This document shows positions 45,455-53,688 of a DNA stretch of 64,000 bases, one piece after another (position 1 is the stretch's first letter; every line of letters begins with the position of its first letter). Origin of the DNA: Streptomyces sp. AC1-42W (GTDB lineage: Bacteria > Actinomycetota > Actinomycetes > Streptomycetales > Streptomycetaceae); the NCBI RefSeq assembly GCF_003248355.1, contig NZ_QKWY01000001.1:702001-766000 (forward strand), in the 5' to 3' direction. A program made the translations under genes and the position numbers. The notes beneath the pieces are model-generated. The model was not told the origin of the DNA, made no database searches, and saw only the letters and a list, made by a program, of their open reading frames with translations.

Positions 45455-45961
45455 TCACCAGGAAGCTGCGCCATCGTGCAGATACACAGGTCGCCCCTGC
45501 CCCAATGCCGCCACGGCGGCGTCCAGCCGCCGTCGCATACGCTCCCTGACCAGTTCGCGTGCCTGGTCCAGGGGCACGAACCGTGCTTCGGACAGCTCCT
45601 GGTCGTGAGGCCGCAGATCCTCGACCCTGTCGAGGGTGCCGCCGTCGAAGATGAAGGCAATCTGGTCGTCCCACGGACCATGCGGGGCGACCCAGTCCAC
45701 GACCAGGAGTCCGAGCAGTGCGACGTCCTGCCCCAGCTCCTCCCGCAGCTCGCGCCGGACGGCTTCATCGGGGGGCTCGTTCGCTTCGGCCATGCCGCCG
45801 GGCAGGTCCCAGCCGGGCTTGTACGTAGGGTTGACCAGGAGCACCCGCCCCGCGGGGTCTCGGAGGAGCACGTCCGCCGCCACGCGTTTCCGAGCCTGCT
45901 TGGCATTGCCTTCCGCGAGGTACGCGTTCCAGGCGTCGGGGTCGGCAGGCGTCGGAGTCAT
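45455..45961 (-). CDS. NUDIX hydrolase, cassette 2
   Basis: This 168-aa protein has a standard NUDIX box GGMAEANEPPDEAVRRELRE followed by ELG. It overlaps the XRE gene by ATGA and is transcribed after it, away from the peptide genes. It is the functional counterpart of the NUDIX protein at 10611 although sequence similarity is limited. The substrate is unknown. Confidence 0.88.
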   Translation of the reverse strand: MTPTPADPDAWNAYLAEGNAKQARKRVAADVLLRDPAGRVLLVNPTYKPGWDLPGGMAEANEPPDEAVRRELREELGQDVALLGLLVVDWVAPHGPWDDQIAFIFDGGTLDRVEDLRPHDQELSEARFVPLDQARELVRERMRRRLDAAVAALGQGRPVYLHDGAASW

Positions 45962-47217
45962 GGGGTGCCTCCCCTGGGCGTGATGATGTCGGCCAGCAGC
46001 AGCATTCTTGCGCGCCGCGCCTCGTCGAATCGCGCCAGGTAGTCCCGTACGGGCCCGTATCCCTTGTGGACCTCCAAGAGGCCGCGTAAGGCGTCGAGTT
46101 GGTGGACAACGCGAACGGAGCCGAGGGTAGGGCTTGTGTGGAGGAGATCATTACCGACGCTGATCGCCGCGTCGAGGTCCGTTCGACGTACGTAGATACC
46201 GGCGAGCGTGATGCGGCTCAACGCGAGGGATCGTGCTCGGCCGTTCTCGCGGAGCCGGACAGCGTTCTGGGCATGTGACATCGCCTGGTCGTGCCGCTCC
46301 AGGTCCCGCATGATGAGGGCGGACTCACTGGCTAGCGCGGCGTTGTCGAAAGGGCTCAGCCAGGGGTGGTCGGTGTCGGCGGAAGCGCTGAGTGCGTGGT
46401 GGGCCTGCTCCAGGGCGTGGGACGCAGGGGTGTGCTGGGAGGCATTGGCGAGCGCTCGGGCATGCATGGTGTGGAGCCGGGCTACCAGGGCCGGTAGACG
46501 CGGACCCCTTTCGGCGAGGTCAAGGCCGGTCAAGGCCCAGTGCGCTGCCTGCGAGGCATTCCCGGCCTGCAGGGCGAGGTGGCTGCTGCTCGCGGCGACG
46601 TGAGCGGCCAGCGGCAGATCGCCGGATGCGCGCGCCAAGGTAAGGGCGCGCGTGAAATGCCTCGCTGCCAGGGCGTCTCGGCCCGAGTCGTGTGCCATCC
46701 AGCCGGCCATCTCCGTCAGGGCCGCTGCTGCGGCGAAGATCTGCGGCCCGCTGTCAGTGTCGACCAGACGCGGGGCCACGTGGTCACCGAGGTGCTGGAC
46801 GACGGCCTGGTACAGCCGCCCACCACCGGTCTGCCGGTCGGCGGTACGGAATGCGTTCATGGCAGCCAAGTCGTCTCCGTCAGCCGCGACTTGCGCCGAC
46901 CGATGGACCTCCCCCGTCGTCCCTGGCTCCCACGCTCGTCGCGCCAGCCCAAGGAGCTGTCCTGGAATGTGGAAGGCGTCAGCGATCTGTTCGAACAGGA
47001 CGAGCTTCTCGACCCGGCTTTTGCCGTTCATGTAGTCATAGAGCCGTCCTTGGGTGATGTCGACAGCTGCGGCAAGGCGTCGGGTACTGATACCCCGGTG
47101 GTTGAGCAGGCGGAAGAGCATTCCCATGTCGCGCTCGGCAAGCGCGGCGAGCAGACGACGGTCATCGAGCATCCCCGCGACGACATCACGCGGGTCCGTT
47201 GCCTTCCGGTCCATCAC
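45958..47217 (-). CDS. XRE-family regulator with TPR-like C-terminus, cassette 2
   Basis: This 419-aa protein has an N-terminal helix-turn-helix (GISTRRLAAAVDITQGRLYD, YMNGKSRVEKLVLFEQIADA) and then Ala-rich helical repeats of the TPR sort (HFTRALTLARASGDLPLAAH, HALEQAHHALSASADTDHP). It is divergent from the peptide/enzyme genes. A 9-bp-arm inverted repeat lies about 50 bases upstream of its start. Confidence 0.87.
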   Translation of the reverse strand: MMDRKATDPRDVVAGMLDDRRLLAALAERDMGMLFRLLNHRGISTRRLAAAVDITQGRLYDYMNGKSRVEKLVLFEQIADAFHIPGQLLGLARRAWEPGTTGEVHRSAQVAADGDDLAAMNAFRTADRQTGGGRLYQAVVQHLGDHVAPRLVDTDSGPQIFAAAAALTEMAGWMAHDSGRDALAARHFTRALTLARASGDLPLAAHVAASSSHLALQAGNASQAAHWALTGLDLAERGPRLPALVARLHTMHARALANASQHTPASHALEQAHHALSASADTDHPWLSPFDNAALASESALIMRDLERHDQAMSHAQNAVRLRENGRARSLALSRITLAGIYVRRTDLDAAISVGNDLLHTSPTLGSVRVVHQLDALRGLLEVHKGYGPVRDYLARFDEARRARMLLLADIITPRGGTP

Positions 47218-47265
47218 TCGTCCCCTTACGGCGCGTTGTTCCGATGCTACGTGCAGCGATTCCTC

Positions 47266-47288
47266 GGTGACTCCGCCTTGGAGTCACC
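47266..47288. promoter_or_regulatory. Perfect 9-bp inverted repeat upstream of the XRE gene
   Basis: GGTGACTCC (47266-47274) and GGAGTCACC (47280-47288) are exact reverse complements with a 5-bp spacer, and GGAGTC recurs at 47294. The position, about 50 bases before the XRE start, suits an operator for that regulator. Confidence 0.6.
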
Positions 47289-47438
47289 CCTCGGAGTCCT
47301 TTTCCGCCCCGCCGGGCCGTTGACTGAGCGTCGGTTGCCGAGCGGGTTCGCCACTCTCCACACTCGACGGCCAGGAGAGAACTCGGCCCTGCCGCCCCCG
47401 TCAGGTCCAGGCGCCCCACCTCCCCAGGAGCCAGCTCC

Positions 47439-47549
47439 ATGACATCGACCACCACCAGACCGAACGCGACGGATGTGCCTGGCTACAGCGAGACCACGCC
47501 ACGTGAATCCGCAGAGCTGCGCATCAGAGCCGACGAGTCCGGGCGGTGA
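47439..47549 (+). CDS. Possible small peptide gene (36 aa), cassette 2
   Basis: An ATG at 47439, eight bases after CAGGAG, opens a 36-codon frame (MTSTTTRPNATDVPGYSETT, then PRESAELRIRADESGR). It is first in the plus-strand series of cassette 2, ahead of peptide 2. Its Thr-rich start and lack of Cys recall peptides 1 and 2. It could be a second precursor, a leader or a chance frame. Confidence 0.4.
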   Translation: MTSTTTRPNATDVPGYSETTPRESAELRIRADESGR

Positions 47550-47560
47550 ACGTCCACCTG

Positions 47561-47604
47561 CACACGGAAGCGGATCTACGGAAAAAGGGTTTCGCTCCCG
47601 TGTG
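47561..47604 (+). terminator. 12-bp stem-loop between the small ORF and peptide 2
   Basis: CACACGGAAGCG (47561-47572) pairs with CGCTCCCGTGTG (47593-47604) with one mismatch and a 20-base loop. It may be a terminator or attenuator that sets different levels of the two small peptides. Bases 47605-47735 show nothing further. Confidence 0.45.
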
Positions 47605-47735
47605 ACCTACAAGTCTCCGTACGACCGGTTCATTGCGGTATGTGCGGATTGCCCAGGGCTCTCGTACAGCGGGAGGCCGAGGCGCCTCCGTCCGGGCCCG
47701 GGCGGAGGGGAACTCGATGAAGGAAGGAGTACGAA

Positions 47736-47903
47736 GTGGCAGAGATCGCTACGACGCCTCCGGCACGGAGCGGCCTTCTGGTGGCAGTTGAGGAACTGAC
47801 CGCCGTGCATGACCGGTACGACAGCCTCCGGTCGGACAACCAGGGCGCTTCAGGCGACGCGCCGTGGCCGGGCGGCGACGGAAACCTGAGCGACATCGAG
47901 TAG
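47736..47903 (+). CDS. Candidate RiPP precursor peptide 2 (55 aa)
   Basis: A GTG at 47736 after GAAGGAAGGAG starts a 55-aa peptide. The N-terminal part (AEIATTPPARSGLLVAVEEL) is helix-prone; the C-terminal part (GASGDAPWPGGDGNLSDIE) is rich in Gly, Asp and Ser, with one Trp and no Cys. It stands 88 bases before the JmjC oxygenase gene, as peptide 1 stands immediately before its homologue. Shared features with peptide 1 are ATTP, then GLLxA versus GLVxA about ten residues on, then an acidic tail. The precursor role is inferred. Confidence 0.65.
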   Translation: MAEIATTPPARSGLLVAVEELTAVHDRYDSLRSDNQGASGDAPWPGGDGNLSDIE

Positions 47904-47991
47904 CACCCGACGAACGCGGGGCCGACGCGGCCTGTCGTGTCGGCCCCGCTGGTCGTCTGCATCACGAAGCCGGACTCGTCAGGAGGTAGCG

Positions 47992-49188
47992 GTGGAACAT
48001 CGACTGATCCAAGGCGTCGAGAAGGCGCTCGGGTGGAACGGAGCCGAGGCACTCGGTACCCAATTCGTACGTGGACACATGGACGATCCCCATCTCGTCT
48101 CCCGCATTCTGACCCCGGACCGGCTGCTCGACATCGCCATGCGCAGGAGCCTGTACCGGCCCCAGCTGCGGTGCTTCCGCAAGGGCGAGGAAGTGCATCC
48201 CGCCGTCTACTACACCGACAGCGTCAGTCCGCGCGGCCAGAGCATCTCCATGGTCAACATGCGCAGCCTCGGCTCGCTCCTGCGCGAGGGCGCGACACTT
48301 GTTCTCGACCAGGGCAACGTCTTCGACCCGACGATGGAGGTCGCCTGCCGGGCACTGCAGTGGTGGTCGCACGAGCGAGTTCAGGTGAACGCGTACCTCA
48401 CCACGAACGACGCCGCTGGTTTCCCGCTCCATTGGGACGACCACGACGTCCTGATCGTCCAGCTCGCCGGCGAGAAGGACTGGGAAGTGCGCGGACCCTC
48501 GCGTACGGCCCCGATGTACCGGGACGCGGATTCCAACATCACTCCGAGCGAGGACATCGTCTGGTCCGGCACGATGACACCCGGCGACGTCATGCACATT
48601 CCTCGCGGTCACTGGCACCGGGCCACCCGTGTCGGCAGCGGTACGGGCAAGAGTTTGCACGTGACGTTCGGGATCACCAAGCGCACCGGAGCGAGCTGGC
48701 TCGCTTGGCTGGCCGACTGGTCGCGCGAACACGAGATCTTTCGGCACGACCTTGGCCGCGATGTCGCAGCCGGCCACCAGGCCCTGACCGCAGCTGTGGC
48801 CCGACTCACCGCGGAGCGTGCCCCCGCCGACTTCCTGAGAACGTACGAACAGGAGACGACGCCCGCGCGGCAGGTGCCCTTCCTCGACATCTTCGGTGAC
48901 CTCGAAGCCGTCGTCTGCACCACGCACTTCCCGCCTCGGATCGAGGAGAACGGAGCGACGGTCGACGTCTTGACCTCCGGCAAGAAGCTCACGCTCACCG
49001 CCAAGGCCCTACCCGCACTCCGCCTCCTGCTGAGCGGGAAACCGGTCCGACTGAGCGAGGCAGTCCCCGTGGTGGGCACCGAGGTGGCCGAAGCAGCAGC
49101 GATCCTGGTGGAGGAGGAGATTTGCGCCCCGCTCACCCCCGACTTGTCCTCGGGCTACACCGGTCTCGTCACGAACGCTCTCTCCTGA
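47992..49188 (+). CDS. JmjC/cupin-8 Fe(II) oxygenase, cassette 2
   Basis: This 398-aa protein is homologous to the oxygenase at 7951-9144. Iron ligands are visible in PLHWDDHD (His147, Asp149) and IPRGHWHRA (His209). Other shared segments are GPSRTAPMYRD versus GPTRTAPMYKD, and the LHVTFGI/LHLTFGI strand. The GTG at 47992 has an ideal CAGGAGG site. A C-terminal winged-helix-like part follows. A likely role is hydroxylation of peptide 2, by analogy with protein-hydroxylating JmjC enzymes. Confidence 0.87.
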   Translation: MEHRLIQGVEKALGWNGAEALGTQFVRGHMDDPHLVSRILTPDRLLDIAMRRSLYRPQLRCFRKGEEVHPAVYYTDSVSPRGQSISMVNMRSLGSLLREGATLVLDQGNVFDPTMEVACRALQWWSHERVQVNAYLTTNDAAGFPLHWDDHDVLIVQLAGEKDWEVRGPSRTAPMYRDADSNITPSEDIVWSGTMTPGDVMHIPRGHWHRATRVGSGTGKSLHVTFGITKRTGASWLAWLADWSREHEIFRHDLGRDVAAGHQALTAAVARLTAERAPADFLRTYEQETTPARQVPFLDIFGDLEAVVCTTHFPPRIEENGATVDVLTSGKKLTLTAKALPALRLLLSGKPVRLSEAVPVVGTEVAEAAAILVEEEICAPLTPDLSSGYTGLVTNALS

Positions 49189-49955
49189 CGGCTGCCGCGG
49201 ACCTCGGCGTCACCGCGATCGACACCAGCAGCAACTACCTGGGGTTCCGCTCGCACAAGGTCCTGGCCGAGGTAGCCGGCGATCTACTGCCGGAGTTCAC
49301 CGTGTCAACGAAGGTCGGCTACTTCGCGGCCGGCAACGCCTCGGAACACTCCCTCGCTCCCGGCCGCCTCCACGCTGCTCTGGAGGATGCCGCAAGCGAC
49401 CTGGGCAGGGAGCCGGACCTGGTGTTCCTGCACAACCCCGAACACAGCCTCGCTCGCGATTCTCCAACCCAGAGGCAGAGCCGCTTGGAAGCCGCCTGCT
49501 CCGTACTCGTGGACGCGACTGCGTCTGGGCTGTGCGGCTCCTGGGGCATCTCCTCATGGGATCCCCGGCTCCTGGCCGATATCGTCGGGCCTCAACTCCC
49601 GCAGCCCCACGTGCTGATGGTTCGTGCCGGCTTTCTCGTCGGATCCGAGATCCTCGATGCTATCGAAACGGTCGCCGCGGGCTGGCGAGCGTCGGCACTC
49701 TGGGGCATGAGTGTCTTCGGCGGCAGCACGTCGGAACCCATTTGGGAACGGTTCGACCCACAGGTCTTCATGCAGGTCGCGCAGGGTTCCAGCCCAGTGC
49801 AAGCCGCCTTCCGCGCTGCATTTCATCTGCCTGAGGTAGAGGCAGTGGTCGCGGGGACGAACCAGGACACGCATCTGGGAGAGTTGGTCGCCTCACTCGG
49901 CCACGAAGTGAACCGCGCGGCCGTAGCCGAGTACCGTCAGCTCCTGAGCCGATAG
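49122..49955 (+). CDS. Aldo/keto reductase-like protein, cassette 2
   Basis: This 277-aa TIM-barrel oxidoreductase has catalytic-type residues in AIDTSSNYLGF, STKVGYF and FLHNPEH, the same motifs as the cassette 1 reductase. It starts at a TTG (49122) four to five bases after GAGGAGGAG, inside the last 67 bases of the oxygenase gene, so the two are coupled. An N-terminal strand LVLGLHRSRHE supports this start. Confidence 0.82.
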   Translation: MRPAHPRLVLGLHRSRHERSLLTAAADLGVTAIDTSSNYLGFRSHKVLAEVAGDLLPEFTVSTKVGYFAAGNASEHSLAPGRLHAALEDAASDLGREPDLVFLHNPEHSLARDSPTQRQSRLEAACSVLVDATASGLCGSWGISSWDPRLLADIVGPQLPQPHVLMVRAGFLVGSEILDAIETVAAGWRASALWGMSVFGGSTSEPIWERFDPQVFMQVAQGSSPVQAAFRAAFHLPEVEAVVAGTNQDTHLGELVASLGHEVNRAAVAEYRQLLSR

Positions 49956-49958
49956 CCG

Positions 49959-50819
49959 TCAGGAGGACTGAAGCTGGGCGACGAGGCGGGCAGCGGCCTT
50001 TCGTGCCGGCTCCAGCCTCGGATCGGCTTCGTGGGCGTACGGACCCACGACCTTCGCGCAGAAGAACAGCGCCATCAGTCGGCCGGACCTGCTCTCCAGG
50101 TCCGGCCGCCGCTCCGCCCAGACGCGATCCGCGAGGGTGGGGACGGCGAGCGCGTTGCCCCACAGGATCGCCGCGTCGAGCCCGCGGGGAGCCATTCCCC
50201 AGTCCTCCCAGTCGATGATGCAGAAGTCCGGACCGATGACGTTCGCCCAGGTCAAGTCCGCGTGCGCAGGAGTCCACTCGCTGACGACAAGGTCGGATAC
50301 CTCGGGGAAGACCGACCGGATGGTGACTTCCACCAGGTCCTGCGTGATCGACTCGGTGTCCGGTGTCGCGATACGAGGCGTGTGCTGCGTGGCGAGGGCA
50401 TCCAGCGAGGCGTTCAGCCCATCCCACCAGGTGTCGGGCAGCTGGGGATCTTCGATCACCAGGGCCGCTTGACCCACCGGCGGATCGTTCACCAGCTCTG
50501 TCTCGTCGGCTCGCCACAGGACAGGTTCAGCGTCGTCGCGCCAGGTCACGGCCCCGTACCAGTGCGGCATGGCCACCCCCCGCAGGACGGCTGCCGACTC
50601 AGGCCCATTGCCGCCCTGAGTCTCGATCCGCTTGAACGACCGCCGTTCCACACGAACCCACGTCCCTCGATCCGTGTGACCGCCTACGGATCGGCGCTTG
50701 CGGATCAGAGATTCTCGATCGACGCGGACCTGCAGAGACCGCTCCACATGATCGAGAACGTCATCGACTGACTCGACCCGCAGATCAACAGCACGTGCAG
50801 AGGGCACCGACAGCGTCAT
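49959..50819 (-). CDS. APH-fold phosphotransferase, cassette 2
   Basis: This 286-aa kinase-fold protein has the catalytic loop PAHADLTWANVIG and the metal site CIIDWEDWGMAP. It is homologous to the protein at 6241-7065. Here it is convergent with the reductase gene (3-base gap) instead of being in the operon, which shows that the cassettes were rearranged. The substrate is unknown. Confidence 0.82.
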   Translation of the reverse strand: MTLSVPSARAVDLRVESVDDVLDHVERSLQVRVDRESLIRKRRSVGGHTDRGTWVRVERRSFKRIETQGGNGPESAAVLRGVAMPHWYGAVTWRDDAEPVLWRADETELVNDPPVGQAALVIEDPQLPDTWWDGLNASLDALATQHTPRIATPDTESITQDLVEVTIRSVFPEVSDLVVSEWTPAHADLTWANVIGPDFCIIDWEDWGMAPRGLDAAILWGNALAVPTLADRVWAERRPDLESRSGRLMALFFCAKVVGPYAHEADPRLEPARKAAARLVAQLQSS

Positions 50820-51280
50820 GCACGGACCGTAGCAAGGTCCGCGCCCGTCGTGAGGGGTATTCGCGTCCCCGGCGCCTGGGCGCGGTCCGTGCGCTGCGCC
50901 GACGCGACGCGGACGACCTCGCGCTCATTCGCGCCGACCAACTGGAGCGGGACTCCACCATGATCGACTTCACCGCCCGCCTGCTCGCCGGGCTGGTCCG
51001 CACCGAGAACACCGCCGCGCTGCGCCAGGTCCTGCCCGATGCCCTGCCCTGGTCGATCTTCCTCCCCGAGGACGACATAGAGGCGATGCTCGGCGAACTG
51101 GTGGACACCGCCCGCGGGGCTGCCGCGCTGGAGAACCTGGCTCCCATCGCATTGCTGCTTGCCCAATGGCGGCACAGCGCCGACATCTATGCCGATCCCA
51201 CCCTGCACGCACTCCTCACCCGCGAGCCCGACGGCGACCTCGGCCCTGTCTCCGTACCCGAAGGCGGGACCGCCGAGTGA
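50795..51280 (+). pseudogene. Probable N-truncated accessory protein, partner of a toxin-like gene
   Basis: From about 50880 the frame reads VRALRRRDADDLALIRADQL, then DFTARLLAGLVRTENTAALR and PWSIFLPEDDIEAMLGELVD. This resembles a Streptomyces accessory-element protein that precedes a HigB-like gene beginning SPKRGDRAAPPPVGDE. No good start exists in the region overlapping the phosphotransferase, so the N-terminus seems lost. The four-base GTGA overlap with the next frame is retained. Family recognition is from memory. Confidence 0.5.
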
Positions 51281-51495
51281 GTCCCAAGCGCGGTGACCGC
51301 GCGGCTCCGCCCCCGGTCGGAGACGAATTCGATCTGCGCTTCGCCAACACCGAGGCCGCCAACGGCTGGGACCACCTCTCCCGCCATGCGGCAGGCAATC
51401 TCCGCCACGCCTTCGACGGAATCCGTTCCGCCTGGGAAGCCGCCGGCCGCGACCCGAAGGACCTCCACGTCGTCCCGTACGCGGCGTACCTCTGA
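51277..51495 (+). pseudogene. Chimeric ORF: toxin-like N-terminus fused to oxidoreductase C-terminus
   Basis: The first 50 residues (SPKRGDRAAPPPVGDEFDLR..., AANGWDHLSRHAAGNLRHAF) resemble the start of HigB/RelE-like accessory proteins. From 51433 the frame switches to the C-terminus of the F420 oxidoreductase (AWEAAGRDPKDLHVVPYA, then AYL), with 39 internal residues missing. The switch coincides with the start of the direct repeat, so this is a recombination junction and not a functional gene. Confidence 0.75.
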
Positions 51496-51551
51496 CCGCA
51501 CGCACCGCCGGCCGGGCGCCTCAGCGGAGGTACGTCTGCTGCCACTCGATC
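51433..51551. repeat. Right direct repeat bounding cassette 2
   Basis: This is the shortened copy of 45103-45343. The 117-bp deletion is flanked by the 8-bp microhomology gtacgcgg, which occurs at both ends of the missing stretch in the left copy. The right part is the true 3' end of the HD-domain gene. Confidence 0.9.
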
Positions 51552-52114
51552 GACGTCATGGTGAGCGCGGCCTCCGCGAGGGCCTTGGCGGAGGCCGTCT
51601 TCAGCTTGGCGAGGCTGCTGTCGATCCAGGGCTGCACGTTCGCGCAGCCCTGTTCGCGGTACTCGACGGCTTGGATGAGGCATTCCAGCTTGTCGGCGTC
51701 ATGCGCGCAGATGACTTCGGGGGAGTCCCCGTTCTCGTACTCCGCCACGATCCGCTGGGCGCCGGCGCGCACGGCGGGGTGCGCGGCGGACACCTGGTCC
51801 GCGGTGACCTTCTCGTTGCTCGCGGCTTCGAGGTAGCGGCGGCCGATGTGCGGGATGTCGCCGACACGGGTCTCCTGCGTGTCGTGCCACAGGCCGAGGA
51901 GCGCCGTCTTCGCGGGGTCGGCGCCTTCCATCATGGCGAGCACGGAGCCGATGAGCGCGACCCGGAAGCTGTGCTCCGCGATGGTCTCGGGGTCCTTCAC
52001 CCCGGCGATCCACCAGCCGCTCCGCTTGGCGCGCTTGAGCATCCCCATCTCCAGCAGAAACCCCGCGGTCCCCTTGACCTGCTCCTGCTCCTGCTCCTGC
52101 TCCGCGTCCGCCAT
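51521..52114 (-). CDS. HD-domain phosphohydrolase (YfbR/HDDC2-like)
   Basis: This 197-aa protein has the HD metal-binding set in AEHSFRVALIG, LLGLWHDTQETRVGDIPH and AHDADKLE. These features fit 5'-deoxynucleotidases of the YfbR/HDDC2 group. A GGAGG site precedes the ATG. An EQEQEQEQ repeat lies near the N-terminus. Its last codons and stop are duplicated at 45313-45343. Bases 52115-52473 upstream hold no recognisable gene, only one short stem-loop near 52170. Confidence 0.87.
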   Translation of the reverse strand: MADAEQEQEQEQVKGTAGFLLEMGMLKRAKRSGWWIAGVKDPETIAEHSFRVALIGSVLAMMEGADPAKTALLGLWHDTQETRVGDIPHIGRRYLEAASNEKVTADQVSAAHPAVRAGAQRIVAEYENGDSPEVICAHDADKLECLIQAVEYREQGCANVQPWIDSSLAKLKTASAKALAEAALTMTSIEWQQTYLR

Positions 52115-52473
52115 GAATGCGCCTCCGATGTGTCATGTGCGGTTCTTGCGTAGAACGTAATGCACGGTGCTGAGTTCCCGCCGTGCTTGCGGGGAGAACT
52201 CGTGTTGGTCCAGGAGTTGGCCGTAATGAATGGCCGGTTCGGCAGCGACGGAGGCGGAATTGGGGCCTCAAGGGTCACTGGTAAGGGTGCCGTCCAAGCC
52301 CTCGATGGGGTCGTAGCCGCAGCCCGGCGGCGGTTCACGCCCCCTGGGGCGACAGCCTCCGGACAGTCGCTCACGCGTCCGCCTCCGGCATCCGAGAAGC
52401 GCCTCTGAACTGGTGTTTTCCTGGGATCTGCCTAGCCTGGGAGGTTCTGCCCGACATCATCGGAGGGGACATC

Positions 52474-53637
52474 GTGAGCGAGGAAGACACCGGGTACGAG
52501 GCCAGCCACATCCAAGCGTTGGAGGGGTGGGAAGCGGTTCGGAAGCGGCCTGGGATGTACGTCGGCTCGACGGGCGAACGCGGTTTGTGCCAGATGGTGT
52601 TCGAGGTCGTGGACCGGGCGGTCAACGAGGTTCTGGCCGGCCGTGCCGCCTCCGTCGACATCACTCTGACGCCCGATGGCGGCGTGCGCGTCGCCGACGA
52701 CGGGCCGGGCGTTCCCGCCGACGGGACGGAGGGCGTCGCCGGTCCCGGGCTCGAAGCCCTGCTCACCCGAATGCACATCGGGGCGGGTGCCGGAGGCCGT
52801 CACGACGTGACGCTCGGCTTCTGTGGCGTGGGGCCCGGTGTTGTCAATGCCCTGTCGCGCCGGATGACGGCCGAGGTGCGGCGGGAGGGAGTCCGATGGG
52901 TCCAGGAGTACGCGCGCGGCGTGGCCACCACCTCGCTCACCGAGGTGCGGACGGCGACCGGAAGCGGAACCACCATTACCTTCTGGCCGGACGCCGACAT
53001 CTTCGGAGCCACAGAGGTCCCGTTCCATAGGCTGGAGGAGCGATTCAGAGAACTGGCCTTCCTGAACCAGGGCCTGGAGATCTCGCTGACCGACCTGCGC
53101 AGCCTGGATGAGTCCCATTCGGCACGGCTCTGCTTCCGGGGCGGGACGCGGGCCTTCGTCGACTTCCTCGACGGCCACGCAGCGGCGCACACCCCCATGG
53201 AGACCATCACCTTCGAACGAGAGGACCCTCGGATGGCGGGGGAGATGGACATCGCCTTCCGCTGGTGCAGCTGCCCGGACGAACGAGTGCAGAGCTTCGC
53301 CAACAGCCGGCCCACCATCGGCGGTACGCACATGGTGGGTTTCCGCGACGGGACGGCGGCCGCCGTCACCGCGTACGCGCGGGAGCAGGGGCTGCTGACA
53401 CCTGCGGACCCCGACATCGGTGCCGATCGGATCGGCGCGGGCCTGACGGCGGTTGTGTCGGTGAAACTGGACCGTCCCGAGTTCGAGGGCGCCACGCGCG
53501 GCGTGCTCGGCAACTCCGAAGTACGCGACTGTGTCGGACAAGCCGTACAGAACCACCTCGGCAGGTGGCTGAAGCAATCCCCGGAACGGGCCGCAGCCGT
53601 CATCGACCAGATCGTCCACACAACTCGTTCGAAGTAA
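52474..53637 (+). CDS. GyrB-like GHKL ATPase without Toprim domain, degenerate active site
   Basis: This 387-aa protein aligns with the ATPase and transducer domains of GyrB (IQALEGWEAVRKRPGMYVGS) and ends where the Toprim domain would begin. The catalytic Glu is kept (MVFEVVD, Glu44), but the Mg-binding Asn of the DNxxDE motif is Arg48, the ATP-lid GLHGVG reads GFCGVG, and the transducer QTK loop reads ATR. It is therefore probably a poor ATPase. GTG start after GGAGGGG. It might be a resistance-type or regulatory paralogue; the real gyrB is not in the window. Confidence 0.85.
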   Translation: MSEEDTGYEASHIQALEGWEAVRKRPGMYVGSTGERGLCQMVFEVVDRAVNEVLAGRAASVDITLTPDGGVRVADDGPGVPADGTEGVAGPGLEALLTRMHIGAGAGGRHDVTLGFCGVGPGVVNALSRRMTAEVRREGVRWVQEYARGVATTSLTEVRTATGSGTTITFWPDADIFGATEVPFHRLEERFRELAFLNQGLEISLTDLRSLDESHSARLCFRGGTRAFVDFLDGHAAAHTPMETITFEREDPRMAGEMDIAFRWCSCPDERVQSFANSRPTIGGTHMVGFRDGTAAAVTAYAREQGLLTPADPDIGADRIGAGLTAVVSVKLDRPEFEGATRGVLGNSEVRDCVGQAVQNHLGRWLKQSPERAAAVIDQIVHTTRSK

Positions 53638-53688
53638 TACGGTCGCTTCGCTTGACGTGGAATGGGACGAGACGTGTGGGGGGACCGC

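Noticed and set aside
52165..52195. CRISPR-repeat-like stem (gagttcccgcc...gcggggagaactc)
   Set aside because: Only a single copy is present, with no regularly spaced repeats or cas genes; at most a hairpin.
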